A DNA stretch of 64,000 bases from Istiophorus platypterus (Eukaryota; Chordata; Actinopteri; Istiophoriformes; Istiophoridae): positions 2,137,329 to 2,201,328 of the forward strand of contig CM029121.1 of the NCBI GenBank assembly GCA_016859345.1, in the 5' to 3' direction. Made by a program: the position numbers and the translations under genes. Each line of letters begins with the position of its first letter. The first letter of the stretch is position 1. The notes under the pieces were generated by a model. It was not told the DNA's origin, searched no databases, and saw only the letters and a list, made by a program, of their open reading frames with translations. Below are positions 38,351-51,229 of this stretch, one piece after another.

Positions 38351-40402
38351 CCACACTTAAACAGCCAGTCATGCGGTGCTTAGTGAAGTAGGAACAGTCT
38401 GTCAGCTCATTACCAACCTCATTCTACTTTGCCCCGATGAAAGATGATGGAAATTATTTCTTTCATCAACTAGAACAGTAAAGTACACATTTTGTCCTGG
38501 CTGGACTAAATCTAAGGTTGGCCGCTCTTGCCCCTAAAAACTTTATAGTATAAGACAGGGACAGAGTGTTACCAGAGAATATGAGCAAGCAGGAGTTGAC
38601 CTTTTTACAATTTTTAGTATGCTGCTTCACAATAAAAGCCTTCCAGCAAACAAAACTTTAATATGGCTTTTTTGTTTCTATGTAAAAATACAGCCATTTG
38701 GGTGAATTTAACAAAGTTAATGCTTAGAGTTAATACACAGAGGCTAGGTAAGTTTCTTGAATTTTTGAAAAATATTAGATAATTGGCCAGCTGGACAAAA
38801 GAAGATGTTTATACTACATTTGAATTGAGGTTCTGGCAGTGGGACCTTTGTTGCTGTCATTTCTTGTTATCTGACTCTACTTTCACTATTTATCTGCCAG
38901 TAGGGCTGCTTACAATGAAAAATTACAATTGGACAAGTAACAGAGAGGTGAGATTTTAGCTTTACTTATTGTATTTGTTTGGACAGTTTGCCTCACACTT
39001 TGCACTTAACTCAAACTTGAGAAAAGACTTGGGAAATGTAGAGCTATTTCAGGTAACTAGTTTGGTGGAATGTAAACTTCCCCAAAATCCAATAAAGAGC
39101 AGGACAGAGCCCCTAATGTTGGCCTAAACACTGATATATCACCCTGGACTTGCTCCAACACAGTAGGTGCTTGGCCTTTAAGTAATGGTAGGTTAGGTAG
39201 TTGGCTTTATAAGTAATAAATACCGAGTACTTTGTATACCAATATTAATCCTACTAGAAAACCATCCATGGCCACAGTATCTGGAGACATCCAAAGAAAG
39301 ACCACCTAGTTGTGGCTGCAGAGCTAGTATTGGACATTTGCTAGGCAGAGGAGGGTCAGTTGGCATTGAATAAAATGCATGGGCTATTTTTAATGACTTC
39401 TGGTCTTGTTTGATCATTTCAGAATTTCTGCAGTAGTGTGTTAATTTATACATATGCAGAGCTGCAAGAGATCAGCTGCACAGATTTTTCAATCTTTGAG
39501 TTGTGGAAGGAAAGACAGGAGGCAAAGATATTGCATGATGTGAAAGGAACAGTTGCATCCTGATGTTCTAAAAACAACTGGATGTTATTGTATTTGCCCT
39601 ATTGATTTTCTAACTTACCAATATGACCAGCTATTGGAGATGCAGCAGAGGGTGGGGGTCAGAGGTCTTAGAGGCAGTTAAAGTAATTTTAACCCTTGGT
39701 ACCTGATTGCATTAAAGCATTTGTATCTTCAAAGAGTGGAAATGATCAGCATAATGACATAATCAATGAGCTATTGCTATCTGGGTTTGCTAACTAATGC
39801 CATAAACGAAGTTTACTGTCCCAGACAGGACAATTAAAGTTTGAGAAAGATCTTCTTCCAATTTGTGTTTCTGTTGATCAATTTGTCTATTGAAAAAGTC
39901 ATAAACACAGACTAAAATGGCAAATGTGCGTTCAAGAAACTGGCAGTGGCCCTCCCGCTTCTTTCTGCTGTCATGTTTATACTGAAAACAATGGAGGGGG
40001 GCCCTGGCAGCCAATCGTGGTCTAAATGCAGCTTAATTGCTTTGGTACGGAGGTTCTCTTTCTCCTCCATTGGATGATTATTTGTACTGGGCACCACTAA
40101 AATTCTTAAAATCTGAAACAGGGCTTTTCGGAGCCCTGTTATATTCTCTGGATAGGGGTTATTTTTAACCTTATAATGCTACACAGGTCCCACAGTCACC
40201 CAGATAGAAAGGCTTTGGCATTGTACTCGATTCATTTGGCCTTTTTTTTTACTAAAATCCGGAGATGGATCTTTTTTTTGTATTTTTTTACTTATTGGAG
40301 TCTCTGCTGATCCCAGCCAGAAAATAGTTTGGCACAGAGCCTCCTGGAAAAAGAATTGAGAATTGAGAACATATTACATGAATTATTGACAATGTAAATT
40401 AG
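38351..40402. other. No gene recognised
   Basis: AT-rich sequence with no supported exon. Short frames near 39790-40097 on the minus strand have no domain. Confidence 0.5.
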
Positions 40403-40563
40403 TGAGCTTTAGAGATGCTGGTTGGTGGATTTTGTTACCTTCAAACAGAACCAAGCTAGCTGTTTCCTCCTGTATATGCTAAGCTAATCGGCTGCTCACA
40501 AAAGCTGTAACTGTTGGTAGGAAATTTAAGAAGTGTATTTCTCAAAATGTTGAACTACTTAAA
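40403..40563 (-). repeat. Dispersed teleost repeat, reverse copy
   Basis: AGCTTTAGAGATGCTGGTTGG, then CAAGCTAGCTGTTTCC, then TATGCTAAGCTAAT, ending TCAAAATGTTGAACTACTT, which is the inverted complement of the start seen at 9160. The same family is at 53239-53345. This is the longest of the three copies. Confidence 0.7.
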
Positions 40564-41004
40564 ACCGGCACTCCACTGATGTTACACATGAAGACAAGCT
40601 TACTTCTCATGGGGAGGACTACTCAATAGGGATACATGGATCTGATTCGTTACATTGGAATTGGCTGAAATATTCCGGTATTCTGTTAGGTCAGGTGCAA
40701 CTGATCCACGGTGAGGTGTATATTCAGTTTTTAAGCCCCAAGCAATCCCTTGCTCAAGTTAGCTTACACAAGAATGATCCCACAGTGTGGTATGGGGCTT
40801 TTAAATCTGACAGAAGAGAACACTGGTAGGATTTGTACTTGTTATCAACAAATTCCGTAAGCCGAGGTATCATAATTGATTATAGTGAGAGAATAATGTT
40901 GAATGGTTGTATATTGTCTTCTATGGCCCTGGAGATTTGCCAAGTTTGAGAAAAAAAACCCTTGATAATGTCATCAGTGTCATTTCGGTTAAGGTTTGAG
41001 ACAT

Positions 41005-41295
41005 ACGTGGGTGGTAGAGCGGTCTCCCACCAACCGGAGGGGTTGTGGTTCTATCTCGGCTTGTCCAGTCCACATTTCAAAGTGTCCCTGGGCAAGATAC
41101 TGAACCCCAAACTTCCCCTGATGTGTGTCATCATCGGTGTGTGAATGTGTGTATTTGTAGATGTGCTACATCATGTAGAAGGAAAAAAATAGGCAGTTTG
41201 AATGTGTGTGTAAATGTTTGAATGTATTGTAAAATCCTTCGAGTAGTCAAAAAGACTGGTAAAGTGCTGTACTATATAAGTACAGTCAATTTACA
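41005..41295 (+). mobile_element. tRNA-derived SINE (copy D)
   Basis: The head reads GGGTGGTAGAGCGGTCTCCCACCAACC with a decayed B box (GTGGTTCTATCTC). The body has AGTGTCCCTGGGCAAGATACT and GAACCCCAAACTTC, and the tail is CTATATAAGTACAGTCAATTT. Same family and orientation as 14345 and 16779. Confidence 0.85.
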
Positions 41296-44200
41296 TGGTG
41301 TGGGCATTTATGAAGCAGAGAGGGCCTAACATACTGTTGATGTTATTGATGCTGTTGTTATTGGAGCTTGGCCTATACTGTTGACTAAAAGTCAGGATAT
41401 CTCAGCTTCTGCTGGATCAACAAATACTAATTAATTGGTTTACCATGATAGATAGACCATTTTTTTCGAACAGGTTATAGGTTAGAGGGCAGGTTTTACA
41501 CATGAATCTAAATAGGAATAAGCCAATTACAGTGGATGAATGAAAGGAAAATGAATCGATCACTGTGACTCTTAAATCTGAAAAAGTGGTAGAGTTAGAC
41601 AACTCAGATAATATGTTGTGGCTCCTGTATACGGTATATTTTTACATTAGGAGGACTAAAGCAATTTGTGGCTGTGTGTTGCCTTTGTATGGACAGTGTG
41701 TCTGTTTTATCTCAGTCTCATGCTGTGCCAGCCTCCATGACTCTTCACTATGACATTTTCTGGATTCTTCTGTTTATGAAATCCTCCCCTAACACCACCA
41801 TTGGCTCTCTCTCTCTCTGTCTTTTCTTTTCTCTCTGTCTGACTTTATTTCTCGCTTACTCACTGACTGTTGCCAACAGGTAATGTAGATACCGGTATCA
41901 AAATTCTTTAGTCCCAAATGGTCAGTGGTTTTTTGAATGAAGCACTACATTCATTAGTAGCAGCAGAGTCATCCCTTTTTTTTTTACGGAATGTCTCCAC
42001 AGAAACCCAGTTCGATTAATGCAAATATCTAGATATTGTAATACTTTAATCAGTGGCCATAGGCGTAGTCATCATTGTGTTACCTCATTCAATGACAGAA
42101 AAGGACTTAGCAGATCCAGACACAGTAATAAACACTGACAAAATATGGCAGTTGGAAAGAAGATAAGGTGGATTTGGTTGTTTCTTCGATTCAAAATATT
42201 GCTGCAGTTTCATGGAGTCAGGTTTCAAACGCTCAGCAGAGGGAGGTCTCAAAAAAGTCCCTGCTCACTGCAGCGTTATCGCAGGATGACACTGTCTACT
42301 GGGACAAGAATGTGTAACTGCATATAGTAATATCCTGTGATTGACTTGCTATCAGCAGGATGGTTCAATTCTCTCCAAGTTGATTCTCATACTGCACAGA
42401 AATAAACTAAAACACGTATGGTCAGTTATTTAAAGGGTGAAGAATTTGTAGTAAAATGGGGAAACCATATAAACCACTGCTATTATCTCTGCCCTGTTAT
42501 ACAGTCAAACTCTATGCAGATACAGTATGTGCCTCGTCAGCGGAGGAAAGAGGAGGATGGACGAAAGAGAAAGCATTGTTGCTGAGAAACAGCTAACCTC
42601 ACCATGATGTAGACCTTTGATAATGGACAAGAGGGAGAGGAGAAAGCAGAGATAGGTGTTGTTATTAATCTTGACTGGTATTTAAGAATGGAAGAGCATA
42701 TAAAGGAGAGGACAGAAGAAAGGACAGAAATAGAAAGTTTAGGATGCTTCCAGAATACCCAGATGAATTTTTTGATCTGCCACATGGTGTTCTTACCTAT
42801 TCTGGCTAATGAGACCTGTGGTCAGGTTGTATTTGGGTGGTGCTATGCTGAAATTACGCTTTTTCACCATCTAGATTAATATCCTCGGGCATTTTATGGG
42901 TAGAAGGACTCCACATAAATCAGAAAACACAACATATGATGTTGATATTTTTTTTGCACGATATAAACATTAAGGCTAATTTTCTAACATTGGCATTCAT
43001 TCGAGTCGAATTTGTGCCCACTCAATGAACTTATATTCAAAATTTCTTCCTACCACCTTCTGAATAAAATAAGTCTCTTTAGTTGCAAAATGCTCCACTA
43101 TGTTCAACAGCTAGCAACCAGCCAGTGAAAAAAGTCTGACTGAAGTAGTAATTTAGATAATCAATTCATTGTAGCCAGTTTTTGGTTGTGGCATCTCCAC
43201 AGTGACGATTTGCTACTTTTCTCTGCTGGTCAGGCAAAACAATAGAAGATGTCATGTGTGGAAATTATGATGAGTATTGTTGATTTCTGACATTTCTGTC
43301 TTTCCTGGCAACTGCATCTCAGTTACTTCCTCTGGCTGAATGAGGCATACATTGTGTGCTATGAGCATCAGCTGAAGAGCATAGGTGAATAGGGGGACGG
43401 ATTTACTTGCTTGTCTCCTAAGTCTGTCAGATTGTGACTGATGGTCTTGGGCATGAAGATGCATATACATTCTTGATCAGGTGGGTAAAATGATGCACTG
43501 TTCCACTGATTGACAGGTGGTGGTAATTTACCAAGAAATACAGCTATAGATTAGATTAGAATATATTTTTGGAGATTGTCTTTGGCTCACCAAACAATGC
43601 ACTAGCAAAGACAGGTAAGAAGACTACAATTTAGTAAACATGGATGTAAGCAATATAGAATGTGAAATACTAAAACACTTGACCTTGCAAATGTTTTACG
43701 AAAGAGGAAATGCAGCAAAGGCTTTTGTTAGACCTCAATGATACATACAATGCATTTTATTTAGAAATTTGAATTTAAATACAATTTTTGTTTTTTTTAA
43801 CAAGAAAACTCCACAGGAAACCTTTAAAGCCTGAAGCATTTACACATCAACAAATGCTGCAAAACAATGAATAAAGGGTAGAGGAAGATTTATAAAATTG
43901 AAAAGTGTACCTGGTCAGTCAGGATTAAGAAATATGATGGGAATGGAAAGAATGCGGCCTCATTTCAGCACCGTGTGTGTGTCTGTTTGTGTGTGGGTGT
44001 TGGTGTGGGTGTGTGGGTGTACGTTTATTCAGATGACTAATCAAAAATTAAGTTGTTTCAGTGAGTGGGGTAATTTAAATCCGTGGGTTTGTTTATGCTT
44101 TATCTGTTGGTCAGGCTGTGCTCTGAAACCAGAAAGCAACAAATTCACTCTTGCATTTGAAATCAGTAGACTCCTAATAGCCAATAGCCATGTAAAATGT

Positions 44201-45039
44201 GTAAGCAACTCCATGTTATTGATTAATTGTTCGAGGTAATTCCCTTTGAAAAAGCATGTGGGGGTAGAATGTTTGACAGTAATGGGTAAATCATAGTTGT
44301 AAATCATTTATGGAGAGATGAGCAGCTTGATTGGCAGAAAGGCATTTTCAGAAATTTATGATGACTTTATTGCACCAACCTTCTCCAAAAATCACCTCTC
44401 ATGTACAAAAATAAGCCAAGGAAAAAAAACTATATTCATTCACTGTGTTTGTTATTGTATGTGCTTCACAATAACAGCCTCAATGTCATTCACAAATGAA
44501 AAACCTTTAAGGTGAAACAATAGTAGCAGGAAGTGATTGCTGACTCAGCTGTAACTTTGAAGCCCTGATGCTGCTGTAGGAGGTCATTCATTTCGGACTG
44601 GTGAAAAGTAACAAATTAGCTTACAACATAGATCCTCTGTTTTTTACTTGGACTCTGAAAAACGTCAATAGATTTATTGCAATCATCGGCTTGGTGATCC
44701 TTGGTTCAGTTTCTTAGTTATGCAGAGTGAGCTTACTACTGAAGGTGAAGTGTTTCTGGAAAAAGTAGCACTGTGAAGCTTCATGGGGACTGTGAGTGAA
44801 GAGATTTTTCAAGGTTTGTTAAAAAAAATTCTGGATTGTATTGATGTCTTGACTCTGACCTGGCCTTTCCTTAACATTGTTTTTTAGACCTTTCTGTGCA
44901 GCTTTGGCTTTATGTTTGGGCTTAGTGACTAACTGGAAAGTGCATCATCTCAGAACAAGAATTCTATGACAAACTGTAGCATTTTTCCGTTAACCAACCT
45001 GTATGCACACATAAAATCACATGTGGAGATGAATTTGCC
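41296..45039. other. No gene recognised
   Basis: AT-rich, presumably intronic. A CT-rich patch lies at 41805-41835 and a TG-rich patch at 43972-44020. No exon is supported. Confidence 0.5.
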
Positions 45040-45480
45040 TTAACTGAGTAAGGTTATTAAAAAATGTACAATAAAAATAAGCTATCAGTAATAAGTAATA
45101 AGTAATATCAATGAGAGAATACAATTTAAAAGAGGTTGAGGAAAAATCTTGTAGTGAGTTAAATCTTAAAACTGACTCTGTAATAAACTGGTAGCCAGTG
45201 TAAAGGGGGGTTAGTTTTATTAGTAGTCTGGCTGCTGCATTATGTACAAGTCTAGGTATTGTTTTCTGATTAATGTTTGTTAGGAGCTCATTACAATATT
45301 CTACAATTGAAGAAATTTTTGAGGCTTTACAATGATTTATAAAGCTCCATATCATCAGCATATAGATGGAGGGCGACGTCATGTCCTGTGGCACTCCAAA
45401 GTATACCAAGAAGGGGGCTGAAACATGGTCACCAATAGAGATAAAACATTTGGGGTTTGACAAGTAGGGGGTAAACTATT
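45040..45480 (-). mobile_element. Second L2-type LINE remnant, active site deleted
   Basis: On the minus strand the frame reads a degraded GVPQ...SIYML (the segment just before the YADD box in L2/CR1-clade RT). It jumps directly to EYCNELLTNINQKTIPRL and NAAARLLIKLTPL, the post-palm region. The YADD-containing stretch is missing. The sequence is more diverged than the 6.0-6.9 kb copy, and the frame then runs into non-homologous sequence. Boundaries are approximate, and related repeat sequence may extend to about 45600. Confidence 0.75.
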
Positions 45481-45599
45481 TCAAAGGCATCACAGATAAA
45501 ACCACACAGTGCTGGAGTCTAAAAATAAAAATATTGTGAACAGTTGTATCAAAGGCTATGGACAAGTCTAGCAATGTGAGACCTGAGCATTCACCTGAA

Positions 45600-47578
45600 T
45601 CAGCAGTCATTAAGAATTTGTTACTCTAATACATACAATCTTAATACGGTTGTTTTATTAATGTGGTTCTTTCAGGGCTTCCATGAGTTATAGCATCACT
45701 GTCTCTTCAAGGTGTTTTGCTGCAAAGGGGAGAGTTTAAGGTGAGACAGAAGATTGGTGTAAATAAGATAGGAATTAAGAGGTAAATCAGTGAAAGAAAT
45801 GGGAACCATGATTTTCATTCTTATCCCACTGACTATGACCTATCCAAAAAAAGTTCAAACACTTATAAAGGGAGGATGCACTAATAAAGAACTGACAAGT
45901 TTTATAAGCTCATTTATAATATTAAAAAGAACTTTGAGACTGTGTTTATCAGCCCATATTAAAACAGAAAAATATGTGGCACATGTGAATTGCAGGAAGT
46001 CATTAGGTCCTTCATTTGCTGGCAGTGCACATGAAGCTTTGTCCTCCTCCATCTTTATAAAGGCCAACTACAGAGAAACATCCTTACAGCATGATACCAG
46101 GGCTTGTGGTGGGGATGGAGTGTTTTCTGATCATTTGCAGTTCGAGTCAATCTAAATTTAGCATTAGTGCCCCAAAAGCTTCAGTTTTATTCAGCAGCCT
46201 TAAAAGCTGTGGATGTGGAGTCACCCAGGAAGCAGCTCCTGTAAACACAGTGCTCCTTATCTCAATCCTGTAATCTTGGGGTGTATTCTTGATCAGAGTC
46301 AAAAAAATACCCTAATTACTTCCTTATGTGTCAGTGTGTGGTTTTTATTGCGAGATTCAGAGATAACCATTGAACATCTTATTTATGTGGCTGTTAGATA
46401 GTTCAATTGTGTGAGAAATAGCAGTTCAAGTCCTGCTCTTTACAGATAAAGACTCATGTTGTTTTTTCCATAGAAATTGGGTAATGCTGGGCCCCTGGAA
46501 TAAGATGAAGATTTAACTATGAAATATATAATATATATTATATCTACATAAAATCCTACCAATAGGAAAAATTGTAGAATAGAAATATTTATTAGAAAAT
46601 AATATCATGTTTCCAAAATTATGACTTTGATATGATATCTGCCTAAATATCTCAATACCAATACTGAATCGATACCATGAGTCTGTTCAGTCGTTTTTAA
46701 ATCTAATTTGACTTAACAGAAGAGATGAAAACATGCTCAGTACAGGGTAGAACTCCACCAAGGATGTGTGTTGAGTTATTTGTGTTCAGTCTACTTAAGT
46801 GCACTACTGTAATTTGCAGGCTAATAATCCTGGGTTTGAGCCTCATCACCATAAAGTGCCAAAGCTACACTTATTGTCATTTATGTTTATTATTTCCATG
46901 CTCAACAAAAGTGCAGTTTATGTGCTGGTAAGTGTTTCCTTGTTTGTTTGTTTTTTCATCCATGTAGGTGTATTTTGAAAGACTCTGTATATTAATAACA
47001 ATAATAATTTAATGATTGAAAATAATCAGATATTCTTTAACCTGATGTCTCCCATATTTGAAGTTTATATGATTTCTTTGATAATTTACTTTATGTTTTA
47101 AACCAGATATCACTTATTAAACAGCATATAATAAGGCTCAGTGCACCTCTTTGTGGAGGTCTGGGCTCAGCTGAGCACATTCTATAGTAATAGAAATGAA
47201 TTTTTCGTACATGCCATGATTAACATTACCAGTACTGACATTGATCATTTATTTATCACTCATACTTGTAAATTTCTGATTTTTAGCAGCTTGCAAGCTA
47301 TGGCAAATTTAACTTTACAAGTGTGAATACTGCTTTTGCGTATAGAGATGTTAGCCATGTTGGTAGGTTTGCTGAAAAGATTCAGCCATATTAAACAATT
47401 ATCATGGCCCCTAATTCCCTCGTCAAACTCAAATAAATCATACTGTGTTATGTTATCTGTCACGTTAGCCAACCTGTCGCTCTTTGAATTATTTGAACAG
47501 GTTGGTGTGTCTGTTGGTGAGATGCTTTGGCTTTCATGGTGTGTGGAAGCAGAGTACTGCACACATACAGGCACACAG
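45600..47578. other. No gene recognised
   Basis: AT-rich, presumably intronic sequence. Short frames at 45790-46401 have no domain. Confidence 0.5.
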
Positions 47579-47755
<177 letters not shown>

Positions 47756-48440
47756 CTGCCCCACTGCCGCACATCAGTGCAATTCTGGAAATACAGCACT
47801 TATTAAAACACTGTCATTTTAAATGTATCAGTAAAAATAAAATGGAGTTTGGTACCGTTTTTAACAACAGGTTATTGCTTTATGTATCACTGTACTGTGA
47901 AACAGTACAGCACACTTCAATTTTAATGACCCCATATTGTGACATAATTTACATTTTTACCCACAATACTGGAACGGTTCTATGAAGAACAATTCATCAG
48001 TACGTTACGATATTCTTAACCCTTAACCCTACAATACTATTTTTCTGGAGCCCAAATATCTAGGGGGCAACTAATCAAGCTTGAGACTGTTAGCAGGTGT
48101 AAAGACAGTCTGTAATCATGTAGGCGTCAGGGTTTCCTGGATATTAAGTTTGAGTGATAGATTCATGAGGCTTATCAGACACCAAAACACAGTGGTTTAT
48201 ACTGTCTGACAGGATTTTATAGCTCTGGAAAGTTATCAGAGTGTTAGTCATTTAATCGTCCGTTTCCTCAAACAAAAACGATGATGGCATTTGCCCTGAA
48301 CATGGACTCATGTGAAGCAGCAATTGACGAGGAAGTAGACATAGAATATATGCAGCCCTTTTTCAGAGGCAGTAACAGCCGAATGTACTTGAGGTATTTA
48401 AAGTGAAAGTAGAGCTTGTGCAGAAAAATATCTGTTGTGA

Positions 48441-48444
<4 letters not shown>

Positions 48445-48516
<72 letters not shown>
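48445..48516. repeat. (TA)n microsatellite
   Basis: 36 uninterrupted TA units (72 bp), self-complementary and prone to cruciform extrusion. Confidence 0.98.
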
Positions 48517-48518
<2 letters not shown>

Positions 48519-48519
48519 A

Positions 48520-49700
48520 CATTATTACTGTTGATAATGATGCATCAGTGTGTAAGCAGCATTTTACTGTTGTTTTTTACTGCTTGAGATAGAGCTAGTT
48601 GGAACTACCTAACCGTATATATAGCTAGTTTAGTTAGCTACTGTACTTAAGAGATGGCAAGTATGACACTGAATCTCTCTATCAGCTGTTAAGCAAACAG
48701 CAGCAGATGGTCAAGATGCATTCATCTTTTCATCTTTTCACTGCTTTAAAGTGTCGGCAGAGACAGTAGAGTAACTATTTAAAATCCAGCCACTGTAATG
48801 TGTGAAATATGTATTTATTAGTTTATATTGTTGGTACAAGTGTTGTTTTGTTCACTTCAAGGATAGTTTCAAGTCAGCTGAAGGGGCGCCTGCTTTTTAG
48901 GTGAAATTGAGTGGAAACCACACTCATCTGGTAGAAATTGGTGTTGGAAAACCGCCCAGCACAATGTCCTCACTGTGTCACCGTGGACTTCTTCTGTATT
49001 AAACCAGACCACAATCTCTTCCTTACCATAACCTTGTAAGATGGCTTGATACCAAGTTACAAAATGTTGGGTTTCTGCAGTGGAAAGTTGTTAAAGGTAA
49101 TCAACCAGGAATATATGTTTTCCTAAATTCATTGTTCACCACATTGGGCTGCTGGATGATGTTAAATTACACTGTGGCAAAAGTAAAGTTTCATCTTTTT
49201 TGCCAGACACCCCTTTGAGTCCTATGTGACCACCTGATTGGGTTCCCTTGCATCCAGAAGAATCCACACTTAAAAGATTTTCACTGTGCTTTTATCTTTG
49301 CCAGCATGACTGTGACACCTAGATCCCAGGCTTTTCTATGTCCCCATTGTTCTTTCTAAAAAATAACATGTCTTTAAATCGTCAGATCAATTTAGAGCAT
49401 AGTGTTTGCACATTTAAGTATTATATATGTGGAGTTAGCTGATGTTCTACCATCTTTTTGCACTCAAATGATGTTAAAAAAACCTGCAGTGATGCTTTAC
49501 AATGAGGTATGTTTGAAAAAATGCATATTGATACAATGATGGGAGGATGTTGGGAAAAGAATTCCGTGGTGTATGTGTGTGGTCAGAAACGGTATGTTCA
49601 ATAGCAAGAAGGAGGGGCAGGAAAAACTGGTAATGTCAGCAGGGAAGAAGAAAAGGGAGGACCGCCTTGCTTTTTCCTTTTTCCTCCTCCTCCTCCTCCC
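48520..49700. other. No gene recognised
   Basis: AT-rich sequence with no supported exon. It precedes the candidate alternative first exon near 50 kb. Confidence 0.45.
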
Positions 49701-49719
49701 TCTACCCCCCTTATCAGTG

Positions 49720-50021
49720 TGGTAGAGAGCACAAGAGAGGATCAGTAGGAGAGCAGACGTAGCATTAACAACTGGGACAGTGGAGATGGGGGAACAGAAA
49801 AAGGGAGTCAGACCGGGATAGAGAGAAGAGAAATGAAATAAAAGAAAAGACATATAGTTTTCCCACTGTCTAACAAAATTTAGAGTGAGAGAGTGCAAGA
49901 GTAACGAAAGCAAGACACCAGAAAGTAAACCAGCTAAGAGTCAGCGAGGACTGAGCACTTTTTTTCTGGAATTGCGTGGATCCATCATTTGGAAGACTCG
50001 ACATCAACCACCAAAGCTATC
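49720..50021 (+). promoter_or_regulatory. Candidate internal promoter and 5' UTR (ripor1 alternative start)
   Basis: A purine-rich, AT-poorer stretch leads to the ATG at 50022. It contains a CTTATCAGT GATA-type site near 49710 and an AAATAAAAG word near 49836. I cannot place a start site. The support is indirect: the ATG and donor that follow splice in frame to the confirmed ripor1 exon. Confidence 0.35.
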
Positions 50022-50040
50022 ATGTATAGTGGATATGGAG
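50022..50040 (+). CDS. Candidate alternative first coding exon of ripor1
   Basis: ATG at 50022 (A at -3) opens a 19-base coding tail encoding MYSGYG plus one base, ending at a GTATGA donor (50041). Joined in phase 1 to the acceptor at 62229, the first codon across the junction is GGG and the frame runs through the whole 5' part of that exon into the main ATG. This gives an N-terminal extension MYSGYGGSPSRTLST before Met16 of the longer form. The chance that a random junction is both in frame and stop-free over 26 bases is modest, so this supports but does not prove the exon. If false, the isoform starts only at 62255. Confidence 0.5.
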
Positions 50041-51176
50041 GTATGAACTCGTGCAGTACAGCTCAGAGAGACTAACTCATCTTTAATCATTAACTCTGTG
50101 TGTTTGTCTGGATTAACTCGGTGTTGCCGGTTAACAGGTTTGTAACTTATTATGAGCTGATGGCCAGAGAGATCACTCCAAATACCAACCAACCAACAGA
50201 ACCTGTAATGTGGTTGGAGCAACATTTGTTTGTCATGTTCATATGATTCAGTTTAAGATTCTCCCTGAACGCAGCAACTAACAAACTGTATCAGATGTAT
50301 TTTCCAGCACTTTTCATTTCTTAATTAAAGTGGTCAGGGATGTCAAAATAAGGGTTTCTCCTGCTAACGAAGAGATTAGCAGGGTCATTCCACCTTAAAG
50401 GACCACACCACTACCATTACATAGTGTAGCAAGTTTAACCAGGGTTTTTTCAATACCTAATTTAATTTGGAATCTGGTTTTTAGAATATCCAGGTTTGTT
50501 GAACAGGATTTGGATGATAGCTTCATATTTTTTCATATCTGCCTTATAACAACACTCATGTGCCTATATGTACAGTACACTGAAACATTTTTTAGTTGCT
50601 GTGATTGTTACCCCTTCTGTTGTGTTCAAATCCATCATGAAGTTCAGCTGATGAGAAGTTAATTTTTTTTGCCTATGATGAGGACTTTTGATTTTGCCCC
50701 CATTACTTACATTGCAATTGCTTTAAAAACAGATCTCTTTACCGCAATTATGGACAGGAGGAACAATGACAGCAATGAATAAGCCTTTCACTACAGGCCA
50801 GAATAGTTTTAAGACTTCATATAATATGAACCCCGTATAAACCTATTCTTTGAGAAAACCTCAATATATATATATGTTGACAAATAAAGAGAAGTTGTAT
50901 AAGCTTGAACTATTATTTAGCGGTTTTAGTTTCAAAGTCCATTTTAGTCAACATATTTCTTTGTCAACAATTTCAAAAAGCAACAGTTTTTTTTTAATGT
51001 TTGTCTCATTAATATTTCGTCTTTATTGAGGAAAAAAAGTTTGGTGTCGGGTATAGCAATTTTCGTTAACTAATTTAAAACAACACAGAACCCAAACCAC
51101 ATGGTCAAGACCGGACCGGGCAGTGAAGGCCATAGTGAAGGCCAGAAAAAAAGGAATATGTGTGCGTGTGTGTGTG

Positions 51177-51229
<53 letters not shown>

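Noticed and set aside
47890..47910. Short palindrome CTGTACTGT-GAA-ACAGTACAG
   Set aside because: Nine-base arms are expected by chance in 64 kb, and nothing nearby gives it a role.
48004..48032. Telomere-like interstitial repeat (CTTAACCCTTAACCCTAC)
   Set aside because: Only about two imperfect units and the wrong spacing for TTAGGG repeats.
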